From contig OY730173.1 of the NCBI GenBank assembly GCA_963422465.1, positions 3,906,001 through 3,970,000 of the forward strand: a DNA stretch of 64,000 bases. The letters run 5' to 3'. Within the stretch, counting starts at the first letter, position 1. Every line of letters begins with the position of its first letter. Of the stretch, positions 20,081 to 32,954 are shown in pieces. The notes under the pieces are model-generated. The model saw nothing but the letters and a program-made list of their open reading frames with translations. It was not told the origin of the DNA and did not search any database. The translations under genes were made by a program, and so were the position numbers. Source of the DNA: Lichina pygmaea (lineage: Eukaryota > Ascomycota > Lichinomycetes > Lichinales > Lichinaceae).

Positions 20081-23000
20081 TCGGTCATTGACATGTCCCT
20101 CCTGCAGGCTGAGCTGTTCGGTCCTGCTCCTGCCGAAACTGTCGCAGAAGAAGCTGGCAGTTCGCGAGGTTCTTGAGTGGTTCCCAGGTATTTTCTGAGT
20201 CTGGGTATCCTTTCCACTTGACGAGGTATTGCTGACTTTTTCTAGCCAGGATCTGTTCAACCTCAAACTCTTGTTCTTCTTCGGGTTGATAATGAAATGT
20301 TTCCTGCAAGGGTGTGGTCTGGTCGGCTGGTTCAATCATCGATATATGAAAGTTTGGGTGTACCCGAGTGTCTCTTGGTAGTCGCAGTCTGATGTTGACT
20401 GGTCCAGTTCTTTCTTCGACTGAAAATAGTCCGACCTTAACATGGTCCAGTTTCTTTGTTCTTGGTTTCTTCGTTTTCCAATTTCTTGTGAGGAGGTAGA
20501 CTTTATCCCCCTTCTTTAGCTGAGGTGCCATTTTCGATTTCTTGTCTATTTGGTGTTGCATTCTTTCTGAGGTCTCTTGAAGGTAGTGCCTCATCATCGT
20601 GTGCGTTTGTCGTAGGAGCTTGTCGTGTTGGAGTGCTTTCTCCGTGTTTGGTGAAGCTCTGCTTGGTATCCTGATGTTTGCATGTTGTCCAAAATTGGCA
20701 AAAAATGGCGATTCCTTTGTTGAGTCTGATCTGTGCTGGTTGATTGCCAGCTGTGCCACCGGTAATAACTGTACCCAATTACTGTGGGTTTTGTTGATGT
20801 AATGCTGTAGGTAAGTCTCCAGGACTTGGTTTGCTCACTCTGTCTGGCTGTCAGTTTGTGGGTGATAGGCTGTAGACATTTTGGGTTTTGTTCCCATGGC
20901 TGCACTGATTGTCTTCCAGTAGTTGGATGTGAAGAGTTTATCTCTGTCTGTAATGATCATGATTGGAACTCTGTGGTCTCTGACTAGTCTGTCCAGTAAG
21001 AGGTGTCCCAACTGTTCTGCTGTGTGGGTCTCCTTGAATGGTACTGTTATTAGATATTTTGTGAATCTGTCCACTATCACCATAATCAAGTCGTAGGTGA
21101 TTCCTGTGACTGGGTCTTTGGACTTGGGTAGCTTTGTGATAAAGTCCATTGACACGTCTTCCCACAGGCCTCTCAGTATCGTGTTCGGGTGTCCTTCTCT
21201 GTATGGCTTGTGTCTCCCATATTTGTTTTTCTGGCATAGTAGACACTTGCTGATGTAGTTTGTGACATGTTGTCAGAGGTTAATGACATTGTTCCCTGCC
21301 TGTTGGATAAGGTCTGTGGTCTTGGAGATTCCTGGGTGACCATGTGCTGGATTGTCGTGGTAGTTCCTTATTAGTTCTTCAGTGTCTTCTGCCGTGAGCT
21401 TGTTGATCTGTGGCTGGGGCACCAGGTTTCCTTGCTGGTCCTGCTGTAAGATCATTCCTTGGTGTTCATCATCTTCCATGTGGTCTTTTCGTCAGTGTAG
21501 TGTGTCTGCTCTCCCATTGTCTCGTCCAGGGGTGTACAAGATCTTGAACTTGTGTTGCCCTAGGAGTTCAGCCCATCTGACTTGCCGTCTGTTCAGCTTC
21601 TTGGTTGTCGTGAATGTTGTCAGATTCTTGTGGTCTGTGAGAATGGTGAGTTCGGAACTGCTTTCCGCGTACACTCTCCAGTGTTCGAGTGCGTTGACAA
21701 CTGCCAGTAGCTCTTTATCGTGGATATTATAGTTTCATTCCGCTTGTGTCATCTTTCGTGAGTAGTAGGCAACTGGGTGCCACTTGCCGTCTGCCTGTTG
21801 GCATAGACATGCTCCCACTGCCTGATCTGAAGCGTCTGTCTTGATTCGTGTCGGTTGGCCTGTCTTGAAGTTGAGGAGAACTGGTTCCTTGGCGCAAGCG
21901 TCCTTGAGCTGTTGGAATGCTTTTTGTTGTCTCTCCGTCCACCAGTACTCCACGTCCTTCTTCGTGAGTTCTGTCAGTGGTGTTGCCATCTGTGAGTAGT
22001 TCTTGATGAACTGTCGGTTGAAGTTGGCAAATCCCAGGAAGGCTTGTACTTCCTTAACTGATGTCAGTGTTGGCCATTGCTGAATCACTTTGATTTTCTC
22101 AGGGTCAATCTTGATCTCTTCGATCCCTATGATGTATCCGAGGAATTCAACTTCCGGTTTGTTGAACTCGCATTTCTTTGGGTTGAGCTTGAGCCCTGCC
22201 TCTTGTAGGCATCGTAGAACATCCTTCACATGTTTGGTATGTTCTTGTTGCGTGTTCGAGTAGACAAGAATGTCGTCTAGGTAGGCGATAGCTGTTTGGT
22301 CCAGGTGTGCTCTGATGACGTTGTTGATCAATGCTTGACATGTTGCTGGTGTGTTTGTGAGTCCGAATGGCATAACCAGATACTTGTAGTGTCTGTATCG
22401 GGTTCTGAAGGCTGTCTTCCATTCTTCTCCTTTTTTCATGCGTATCAGGTTGTATACTCCTTTCAAGTCCAGCTTGGTAAAGATTGTAGCTTGGCTGATC
22501 CTGTCTCGCAATTCGTTCAAATTTGGCAACAGATATCAGTTCTTGATGGTAATGTCATTGAGTTTCCTGTAGTCCACACAAAGTCGAAGACTTCCGTCTT
22601 TCTTTAGTGCAAATAGTATCAGGTATCCTGCTGGTGATTGAGATTCTTGAATGAAACTCTTTTTCAGGTTTTCCTCCAGGTACTCGTGAAGTACTTGGAG
22701 CTCTTTCTCTGATAACTGGTAAATTGGTCCAAATCCTGGCTCCATCCCTGGTTGCAACTTGATCTCATGATCCCAAGGTTGGTGCTTAGGCAACACTGCT
22801 GTTGTTGTCTCTTCCTGAAAGAGGTTATCATACCCAGGTCAGTACTCTTCAGGGATCTCCAGAGGGTTAACAACTTCCTCTCTCTTCATCTCTGACTGTT
22901 TGGCCACCTGGTTCCGGGGTGTGCCTGTCGAGGCGGACCTCTTCTCTTGAGAGTCGTCCTTTCTATCGGTGAGGTTCCACTGAGGACTCCTTCCCTCATC

Positions 23001-24973
23001 TGTCCACACCTTCTGCGGCTGGTAACAGGTCTGAGCTGCGTTGTTAGTGCAGTTCCTAAACGTGAGTACTCCTGTCTTCCAGTTAACAACTGGGTTGTGC
23101 TTCTTTAGCCAAGGCATCCCCAAGTAGATATCCTGAGTGGCCAACTTGACGATATCAAGGTGGATCCTTTCAGCATGGTGTCCGGTAACCATTTCCATTG
23201 GCTGTGTCTCATGGCAGACTAGCTCTGTCTGTCCATTTGCTATCGCAAGCTGATAGGGCTGCTGCTTGCGTCTCCTTCCAGTGCCGAGGGTATCGTAAAG
23301 TTGTCTTGAAATGTAGTTCCCACTGGCTCCAGAGTCAACAAGTGCGTATGTCTGTATCAGCGTGTTGGCGTATAGTGACACAGGCAATCACAGGTGCTTT
23401 GCGTTGCTAGGGGTCATGTTGTTGAGCTCCCAATGTTGCCCCTTGACAAGGGAGTTCAGTCTTTTCCCAATCGAAGTGTCTTACCACTGACTGGGCAATG
23501 GGTCCAGCCATTCCCATCAGTTCTGAGGAATCTGTTCATGAATTTGTCTTGCTGATGCTTGTCACATCCAGGCTTGAGGTAGTACTGCCAATTGTCGATG
23601 TAGCAGTTGTAGTTGTTGCCTTGCTGTAGGAACATGAGGTGTTTGTGCCAATCATGTGTGTGCCCAGGGAATGTGGTGTGTTGGCGTTTATCCCAAAGAT
23701 GGATCTCACACGCATCCTTCTCGCAATTGACCCAATGCTTGTGGCAGGTGGCGTGGTAGGGTGAATGTCCTCCGTACCTTCGTAGTTGTTCGTGGTAGGT
23801 GCAGTAGTGCTTTGTGCAGAACTTCCACTGTAGTTCGCCGTGCCGTAGGTTTCGTGGGTCCATGCTATAAGCATAGCTTCCTTGTGGTATTTCTTCTTTG
23901 ATAGATGCGGGTTCATCTTGGTCTCCATCAGAGGTGGTTAAGGGCTCCTGTCCCTTGTCCTGACCTGTTAGTTCTGGTAGGTCCTTGCCTCCTGATGTTG
24001 CCAGTTGGTGGGCTGCTTCCAATGTCTGATCGTAGTCGTCCCATTGTTCGAGGGATAGCTGAGCCTCTCCTGGTGGGTCCTCTGGCTTGATGACATTCCA
24101 GTCTCCGTTGAGCATATTAAGTTGCTGTCGGTGCACCTTGTTCTTTGAACAACAGTCTTTCGCCATGTGGCCTAGCTTGCCACAGGCATAGCACTTCAGT
24201 GCTTTCCCCTTTTTGTTGTTCCTTCCCTTCGTGAACCTTCCCTTGTGGTGGACTGCATCCAGTTCCATGGGTGCATAGCCATATGGGTCATGTGGTGGTG
24301 CCTTGTTAGGCGGCTTGTAGTGGTTGCTCACATGCCATGCGGGGCGGCTGTATCCTCCGTCGTGGTGTTTCTCCATCGCTCGCTCGAATAGTTTGTCATC
24401 GATGTTGATTGCTTGTGCGATGAGTTTGTCCAGTGTGTCGACTGCTTGTCTGTCAAAGGTGATTTCATCCTTCACGTTTTCCTTGAGTCCACGTCGGTAC
24501 ATGACCATCAGGGCGTCGTCGTCCCAGTCGGTCAGTACTGAGTATTGTTTGAACTGCGTGGTGTACTCTGCAGCTGAGCGTTGTTGTTTGATGTGCTGGA
24601 TCATTCGTATAGCCACTTTGTCTTTGTTAGATGGTCCAAGGATCCTTTTGATCTTGTCCTTGAATTGTGTCTATTTTGTCATCTATTCTGTTGTGCCGTC
24701 ATGGTCTCTGTTTCCTGAGAGATGTTTGTTGACGTAGGGCTTGATCCATCGATAGGTATTGCCTCTCATGTAAGTGGTTGCGAAGAGGGGCCACTTTTCC
24801 TTAGGCAGCCTCGTCTCTGGTTGGAATTGAAAGTAGACTTGGAGTTGCATAAGCCAGTCTTCGACCTTGTTTCTTTCGCCGTAGAACAGGTCTGGCTTGG
24901 CGACGCTAATCTTTCCATCTGGGAAGTTGGGGTTGGTTGCTCCTGAGGTACTCATCCTTGAGGGTCTTCAAAG

Positions 24974-25517
24974 TGTTGTGGTCCGTACCGTACTGTCCTA
25001 TCCGAGTATAGGATTAGGGCGAGAGGTGGAAGGTGGGTTGGTTCTCGCAGGAGAGGAGTGTCAAGGAGTGCGAAGGGGTTTGGTGGAACGTGGTGGTGGT
25101 GACACCTGATCAACAGCTTCGTACAAAAGGATTGTATTGAAGTAGATCTAGTTGTCTGGATCACAACATGAGTTGAAGACAATTGTTCCATAGGGGAACT
25201 ATCGCCAGACTATATAGTGCCCAGTTCGTGAGCAGAGTGAGCTCTGCTCACTTTGCTCACTTTTCATGCACGCTGCAGTGAGCTGGGTGAGCTCTGCTCA
25301 CTTTGCTCACTTTTCATGCACGCTGCGGTGAGCTGGGTGAGCTCTGCTCACTTTGCTCACTTGTTCGTGCATATGCATGCTGCGGCGAGCACCCCCTGGT
25401 TTGTCTCGCCGGTCACGTGACCGGTTCCCGTGTCACGCTGTCTGGTACTTCCGTCCAGTATCCTGTCTGCTGCTTTCTGTGAGTATATAAAGACTGTGTT
25501 CCTCCTGGGTCATAACA
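24974..25517 (-). repeat. Gypsy-1 5' LTR (544 bp, LTR type A)
   Basis: Same length as the 3' LTR and about 98% identical by eye, with the same 50-bp tandem units. Ends in CATAACA, followed by the TTTGG duplication. Confidence 0.95.
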
Positions 25518-25627
25518 TTTGGGTGAGTCAGGACAGGATGTTGGCTGTTTTCCAGAACATATGACAAAATGCTGTCTTTACCAAAAGTCATGGTCCTTGA
25601 ACAGCGTGGTTCTGGGAAGAGTTTTTG

Positions 25628-25640
25628 CCCTGAAAGATTT
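25628..25640. repeat. Target-site duplication of LINE B, right copy
   Basis: CCCTGAAAGATTT, identical to 13,868-13,880. Confidence 0.95.
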
Positions 25641-27061
25641 AAGAGTGCAAAAACAGTCTGCTTGAGGAAACCTGGCAAGGGAACCTACAATCAAGCTAAA
25701 GCCTGGCGCCCTATAGCTCTGCTAAACACAACAGGCAAGCTGATGGAAGCTATTGCTGCAGCCAGACTAAGCAAGATAGCAGAAGAAGCTGGACTATTGC
25801 CAGATATCCAGATGGACTTTAGGAAAGGAAGATCCACAGAAGCAGCACTTTTCCTTCTAATCTCCCAAGTGGAAAAAGTCTGGAAGGAAGGCATGGTTGC
25901 ATCCCTACTCTCACTGGATATCTCAGGAGCCTATGACAGAGTTCTCCCCAAGATACTACAGCAAATTCTGAAGAGAAAAGGAATACCTGCCTGGCTAGCT
26001 TCCTGGATCTACTTCTTCTGTGATAAGCACTCTACCACTCTTGTCTTTGATGATTCTGAGTCTTGTTCTATTCCTATTCATTGTGGAGTTTCTCAAGGTT
26101 CTCCATTATCCTCTATTCTTTTTCTATTCTACATTTCTGAATTGCATGAGACTGTGCATACTCCCTCTTCTGGTGTATCTGCCCTGGGGTTTCCAGATGA
26201 TACAAATCTGCTTGCTTTTGGTCACTCCTTGAAAAGTAACCTTCTGAAGTTAAAGAACACACACCACAAATGTCTATCCTGGGCTGCAAGACATGGAATA
26301 GTCTTCTCACCTGAGAAATATGAAATACTTCATTTTTCCAGAAGAAGATCAGACAATCTTCAGCTCAAGCTCAGACTGGGGAATGTGATTCTCAAACCAA
26401 AAGAAGAAGTGTGAGTACTTGGAGTGTACCTAGATGCAAAGCTCCACTGGCACAAACACCAGAGGATTATTCTTCAAAAAGTACAGAAAGCACTCTCTTC
26501 TCTTTCTAGAACTTCCTATTCTACTTGGGGCTTTCCAGTTCACACATCATGTCTGGTGTACACTGCTATACTGAGATCTCTACTGAGCTGTGCAGTGGGG
26601 ATCTGGTTTAACCCTCTAAGAAAATTCTCCAATATCTCTTCTCTTGTTTTGTTTCAAAACAGATGCCTAAGACTTATTGGGGGTGCTTTCAAAGCCACTC
26701 CTTCTTTTCTATTAGAGAGTGAGCTTTTTCTTCTACCTCTAGACCTCTACTTTAAATTTTGCACTGCCTGTTTTCTTTCTTCTATTGAAAACTCCCCTCT
26801 CAAATACTTTCTTGACAGTATCTTTTCCACTATTTCCAGCTATACCTCTCTCTTGAAGAAACCTTTAAAGGAATCCTCAACTATCTCTCCTAAGTGGAAA
26901 TTCACTTGGTTAAGTCAAATAACTACTAACCAGGCTAGTTCAAAGAAAGAACTACAAAAGCTCTTTACTGAAGAGTGGGAAGACCAATAGGAAGAGAAGA
27001 AAAGAAGAAGCTATCCAGGCTGGCAGACTTTCTGTCAAAAGCCACACAAAAACAATCTGAA

Positions 27062-27621
27062 TGTTACGACCCCTGGGATGGAAGCCACTTATTTATAGGC
27101 AATCAGGCCGCAGGCCAGGCAAGAGGACACTATGGAAGTCAAGTGACCAACCAACAAGGGGTCACGTGACTGTCGAGACACACACAGGCAGCTTGACGCA
27201 GCATGCATGAAGCATCAAGACAATCTCACCAGTCTTGATGCAGGATGCAGGAAGCATTGAGACAGCCTCACCAGTCTCGACGCAGGGTGTATAACATAGT
27301 GGGACTGTCGAGACAATCTCACCCATCTTGACATCAAGACTGTCAAGACAATCTTGATTGTCTTGACAGGCCAGCACTATATAGTCTGGTGATAGTTCTC
27401 TTATAGAACAATCGTCTTCAACTCATGTTGTGATCCAGACAACTAGATCTACTTCAATACAATCCTTTTGTACAAAGCTATTGATCAGGTGTCACCCCCA
27501 CCACATTCCACCAAACCCCTTCACACTCCTTGACACTCCTCTCCTGCAAGAACCAACCTGCCTTCCACATCTCACCCTTAATCCTATACTTGGTTAGGAT
27601 GGCACAGTACAGACTGCAACA
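27062..27621 (+). repeat. Gypsy-2 5' LTR (560 bp, LTR type B)
   Basis: TGTTACGACCC to GACTGCAACA. U3 has two copies of a 42-bp unit (GCATGAAGCATC...) ahead of the TATA-like CTATATAG near 27,390. Confidence 0.93.
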
Positions 27622-30600
27622 CTTTGAAGACCCTCAAGGATGAGTACCTCAGGAGCAACCAACCCCAATAGAAAGATTAGTGTCACCAAGCCAGACCTGT
27701 TCTATGGTGAAAGGAACAAGGTCGACGACTGGCTTATGCAACTCCAAGTCTACTTTCAATTCCAACTGGAGACAAGACTGCCTAAAGAAAAGTGGCCACT
27801 CTTTGCAACCACTTACATGAGAGGTAATGCCCACTGATAGATTAAGCCTTATGTCAACAAACATCTCTCATGAAACAGAGATTACAACAGCATATCAGAA
27901 TAGATAACAAAATAGATACAATTCAAGGACAAGATCAAAAGGATTCTTGGACTATCTAACAAAGACAAAGTGGCTATACAAATGATCCAGCACATCAAGC
28001 AACAACGCTCAGCCGCAGAGTACACCACACAGTTCAAACAATACTCAGTACTGACTGACTGGGATGACAACGCCCTGATGGTCATGTACTGACATGGACT
28101 CAAGGAAAACATGAAGGATGAGATCACCTTCAACAGACAAGCAGTCAACACACTGGATAAACTCATCACACAAGCAATCAACATCAACAACAAGTTATTT
28201 GAGCAAGTGATAGAGAAGTGCCACAACAGAGGATACAGCCACCCAGCATGGTATGTGAGCAACCACTACAAGCTGCCTAACAAGACACTGCCACATGACC
28301 CATATGGCTACGCACTCATCGAACTGGATGCAGTCCACCACAGGGGAAGGTTCACGAAGGGAAGGAACAACAGAAAGAGGAAAGCACTAAAGTGCTATGC
28401 CTGTGGCAAGCTAGGCCACATGGCGAAAGACTGTTGTTCAAAGAACAAGGTGCACTGACATCAACTTAATACGCTTGATGGAGACTGGAACATCATCAAG
28501 CCAGAGGACCCACCAGGAGAGGCTCAGCTATCCCTTGAACAATAGAACAATTTTGATCAGACACTTGAAGCAGTCCACCAAGTAGCAACATCAGGAGGCA
28601 AGGACCTACCAGAACAGACAGATCAGGACAAGGGACAGGAGCCCTTAACTACCTCTGATGGGGACTGAGACAAACCTGTGTCTATCAAAGAAGAAATACC
28701 ACAAGGAAGCTATGCTTACAACATAGACCCACAAAACCTACAGTATGGTGAACTACAGTGGACGTTCTGCATAAAGCACTACTACACCTACCACGAACAG
28801 TTACGAGGATACAGAGAACATTCACCCTACCGCACCACCTGCCACAAGCATTAGGTCAACTGCAAGAAGGATGTGTGTGAAATCCACCTTTGGGACAAAC
28901 AACAATACACCACATTCCCTGGGCACACACATGATTGGCACAAACACCTCATGTTCCTACAGCAAGGCAACAACAACAACTGCTACATCAACAACTGGCA
29001 GTACTGCCTTAAGCCTGGATGTGACAAGCATCAGCAAGACAAATTCATGAACAGATTCCTCAGAACTGATGGGAATGACTGGACCCATTGCCCAGTCAGT
29101 GGAAAAACACTTCAATCAGGAAAAGACTGAACTCTCTTGTCAAGGGGCAACATCGGGAGCTCAACAACATGACCCCTAGCAACACAAAGCACCTGCAATT
29201 GCCTGTGTCACTACACACCAACACGCCAGTACAGACATACGTGCTTGTTGACTCTGGAGCCAGTGGGAACTATATTTCAAGACAACTTTACAACACCCTC
29301 GGCACTGGAAGAAGACGCAAGTGGCAGCCCTATCAGCTCACGATGGCAAATAGACAGACTGAGCTAGTCTGCCACAAGACACAGCCAATGGAAATAGTTA
29401 CCAGACACTATGTTGAAAGGATCCAACTTGATATTGTCGAGTTGGCCACTCAGGATATCTATTTGGGGATGCCTTGGCTAAAGAAGCACAACCCAGTTGT
29501 TAACTGGAGGACAGGAGTACTCACGTTTAGGAACTGCACTAACAACACAGCTCAGACCTGTTACCAGCCGTAGAAGGCGTGGACAGATAAGGGAAGGAGT
29601 CCTCAGTGGAACCTCACTGACAGAAAGGACAACTCTCAAGAGAAGAGGTCTGCCTTGACAGGCACACCCCAGAACCAGGTGGCCAAACAGTCAGAGATGA
29701 AGAGAGAGGAAGTTGTTAACTCTCTGGAGATCCCTGAAGAGTACTGACCTGGGTATGATAACTTCTTTCAGGAAGAGACAACAACAGCAGTGTTGTCTAA
29801 GCACTAACCTTGAGATTATAAGATCAAGTTGCAACCAGGGACAGAGCCAGGATTTGGACCAATTTACCAGTTATCAGAAAAAAAGCTCCAAGTACTTCGC
29901 GAGTACCTGGAGGAAAACCTGACAAAGAGTTTCATTCAAGAATCTCAATCACCAGCAGGATACCCAATACTATTTGCACCAAAGAAAGACAGAAGTCTTC
30001 GACTTTGTGTGGATTACAGGAAACTCAACAACATTACTATCAAAAATCAATACCTGTTGCCAAATGTGAACAAATTGTGAGACAGGATCAGCCAAGCTAC
30101 AATCTTCACCAAGCTGGACTTGAAAGAAGCATACAACCTGATACACATGAAAAAAGAAGAAGAATGGAAGACAGCTTTCAGAACCTGATACAGACACTAC
30201 AAGTATCTGGTCATGCTATTAGGACTCACAAACATACCAGCAACATGTCAAGCCTTGATCAACAATGTTATTAGAGCACACCTGGACCAAACAGCTATCA
30301 CCTACTTGGACAACATTCTTGTCTACTCGAACACATAACAGGAACATACCAAACATGTGAAGGATGTTCTACAATGTCTACAAGAGGCAGGGCTCAAGTT
30401 CAACCCAAAGAAATACAAGTTCAACAAACTGGAAGTTGAATTCCTCAGATATATCCTAGGGATTGAAGGGATCAAGATTGACCCTGAGAAAATCAAAGTG
30501 ATTCAGCAATAGCCAACACTGACATCAGTCAAGGAAGTACAAGCTTTCCTAGGATTTGCCAACTTCAACTGACAGTTCATTAAGAACTACTCACAGATGG

Positions 30601-32601
30601 CAACACCACTGACAGAACTCACAAAGAAGGATGTGGAGTACTGGTGGACAGAGAGACAACAAAAAGCATTCCAACAGCTCAAGGATACTTGCGCCAAGAA
30701 ACCAGTTCTCCTCAACTTCAAGACAGGCCAGCCAACACAAATCAAAACAGACACTTCAGACCAAGCGGTGGGAGCATGTCTATACCAACAGGCAGACAGC
30801 AAGTGGCACCCAGTTGCCTACTACTCACACATAATGTCACAAGCAGAACAAAACTGTGATATCTATGACAAAGAGCTACTGGCAGTTGTCAACACACTCA
30901 AACATTGGAGAGTGTATGCGGAAAGCAGTTCTGAACTCACTATTCTCACAGACCACAAGAATCTGACAATGTTCACAACAACAAAGAAGCTGAACAGAAA
31001 ACAAGTCAGATAGGCTGAACTCCTAGAGCAACACTAGTTCAAGATCTTGTACACTCCCAGACAAGACAATAGGAGAGTAGACGCACTAAGCTGACAAAAA
31101 GACCACATGGAAGATGATGAACACCAAGGAACAATCTTACAGCAGGACCAGCAAGGAAACCTGGTTCCTCAACCACAGATCAACAAGCTCACAGCAGAAG
31201 ACACTGAAGAACTAATAAGGAACTACCATGATAATCCAGCATATAGTCACCCAGGAATCACCAAAACCACAGACCTTATCCAACAGGCAGGGAATAATGT
31301 CATCAATCTCTGATAACACATCACAAGCTACATCAACAAATATCTACTATGCCAGAAAAACAAGCATGGAAGACACAAGCCATATGGAGAAGAACACCCG
31401 AACACAATACTGAGAGGTCCATGGGAAGATATGTCAATGGACTTCATCACAAAGCTACCCAAGTCTAAAGACCCAGTCACAGGAATCACCTACAACTCAA
31501 TTATGGTGATTGTGGACAGATTCACAAAATACCTAATAGTGGTACTATTCAAGGAAACCCACACAGCAGAGTAGTTGGGATACCTCCTACTGGACAGATT
31601 GGTCAGGGACCACAGAGTTCCAATCATGGTTATTACTGACAGAGACAAACTCTTCACATCTAACTACTGGAAAACTATCAGTGCAGCCGTGGGAACAAAA
31701 CCCAAGATGTCTACAGCCTATCACCCACAAACTGACAGCCAGACAGAGCAAGCAAACCAAGTCCTGGAGACTTATTTGCAGTATTACATCAACCAGACCC
31801 ACAGCAATTGGGTACAATTATTACCAGTGGCACAGCTGGTAATCAACCAGCACAGATCAGACTCAACAAAGGAATCACTATTCTTTGCCAATTTTGGACA
31901 ACACACAAACATTGGAATGCCAAGCAGAGCTTCACCAAACACAGAGAAAGCACTCCAACATGACAAGCTCCTACAACAAACACACACAATGATGAGGCAT
32001 TACCTTTAAGAGACCTCAGAAAAGATGCAACACCAAATAGACAAAAAATTGAAAATAGTACCTCAGCTGAAGAAGGGGGATAAAGTCTACCTCCTCACAA
32101 AAAATTGGAAAGTCAAGAAACCAAGAACAAAGAAACTGGACTATGTCAAGGTTGAACTATTTTCAGTCAAGGAAAGAACTGGACCAGTCAATGTCAGACT
32201 GCGACTACAGAGAGATGCTTGGGTACACCCAAACTTTCACATCTCAATGATCAAATTAGCTGACCAGAGCACACCCTTGCAGGAAACATTTCATTACCAA
32301 CCAGAGGAAGAACAGGAATTTGAGGTCAAACAGATCTTGAAGAGAAAAGGTCAGTGATACCTTGTCAAGTGGAAAAACTACCCAGACTCAGAAAATACCT
32401 GGGAACCACTCAGGAATCTTGCGAACTGGCAGCTCCTCCTGCAGCAGTTCTGGCAGAAGCAGGACTGAACAGCTCAGCCTGCAGCACGGACATGTCAATG
32501 ACTGTTGCTGACAAGTCTTCACCATCCACCTCTATTTCAGCAACAAGGCACTGGAGCTTCTTCTTTGCTTGACTCTCAGCACCTTCAAGAATCTTTCACT
32601 T

Positions 32602-32841
32602 TCAGGACACACAAGCCTGCAGCTTGGCAAGCTGCTCAACAAGAGCATCCTGCTTGGCCTCATCAACAGCCAAATCCTCGCGAAGGTTATCTCGGGTCAT
32701 GTTCAGTGACTCCCAAGAAAGTGACACACAGAACTTCCCATGACAAGTGCATTCAGCGCACTTCAACTTATTGTTGTTGTCAGACATTTGGAAGCAGGGC
32801 TTGTGGTTCAAAACACAGAAGTCACACAGAGCAAGTGACAT
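32602..32841 (-). CDS. Antisense accessory frame of Gypsy-2 (partial)
   Basis: 79-codon frame starting MSLALCDFCVLNHKPCFQMS. It contains both Cys triplets (CDFC...PC and KCAECTCHGKFC) with Zn(II)2Cys6-like spacing, then SLSWESLNMTRDNLREDLAVDEAKQDALVEQLAKLQ in the coiled-coil part. Confidence 0.55.
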   Translation of the reverse strand: MSLALCDFCVLNHKPCFQMSDNNNKLKCAECTCHGKFCVSLSWESLNMTRDNLREDLAVDEAKQDALVEQLAKLQACVS

Positions 32842-32954
32842 GAAGTTATGATCACAGATCTGGGCTGCCAGTTGTTTTCAGTAAGCAGAGGCATGTGATT
32901 TTGCAGACATACTCAAGAATTCATCAGGACAATAAATGAAGGAGAGGAGGGTAG

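Larger units (their letters stand above)
19089..25517 (-). mobile_element. Gypsy-1: Ty3/gypsy chromovirus-type LTR element, broken
   Basis: 6,429 bp with two 544-bp LTRs and a perfect 5-bp target duplication TTTGG (19,084-19,088 and 25,518-25,522). It is inserted in the 5' part of LINE B. Parts on minus: Gag (about 24,955-23,460) with a CCHC knuckle, aspartic protease with DSGASG (about 23,340), reverse transcriptase with YLDDI (about 22,270), RNase H, integrase (about 21,480-20,200) and a C-terminal chromodomain (about 20,250-20,130). On plus, antisense, lies the extra frame at 19,799-20,080. The LTRs differ at about a dozen sites, all transitions, so the insertion is fairly recent. It is broken at roughly ten places. 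Confidence 0.95.
13881..25627 (-). mobile_element. LINE copy B, near full length, interrupted by Gypsy-1
   Basis: About 5.3 kb once Gypsy-1 (19,089-25,517) is discounted. The 3' end is an A-rich tail (T-rich on plus at 13,881-13,903). It is flanked by a perfect 13-bp duplication of LINE C sequence, CCCTGAAAGATTT, at 13,868-13,880 and 25,628-25,640. Coding order on minus: ORF1, then an ORF2 with apurinic-type endonuclease and reverse transcriptase. Two in-frame TGA codons (17,669-17,671 in ORF1, 16,176-16,178 in ORF2) make it inactive as it stands. The 5' tip lies at 25,518-25,627 beyond Gypsy-1. Confidence 0.93.
13819..27061 (+). mobile_element. LINE copy C, truncated and split by nested insertions
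   Basis: Plus-strand LINE fragment in two parts, 13,819-13,880 and 25,628-27,061, interrupted by LINE copy B (which itself contains Gypsy-1). Part two encodes most of the reverse transcriptase (25,628-26,411) and the post-RT region (26,424-26,990). The palm motif reads FPDD instead of FADD. It shares with copy A an in-frame TGA at the same codon (26,412-26,414), and the two copies are nearly identical elsewhere. The 5' side is truncated at 13,819. The 3' side is cut at 27,061 by Gypsy-2 and does not resume after it. Confidence 0.88.
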
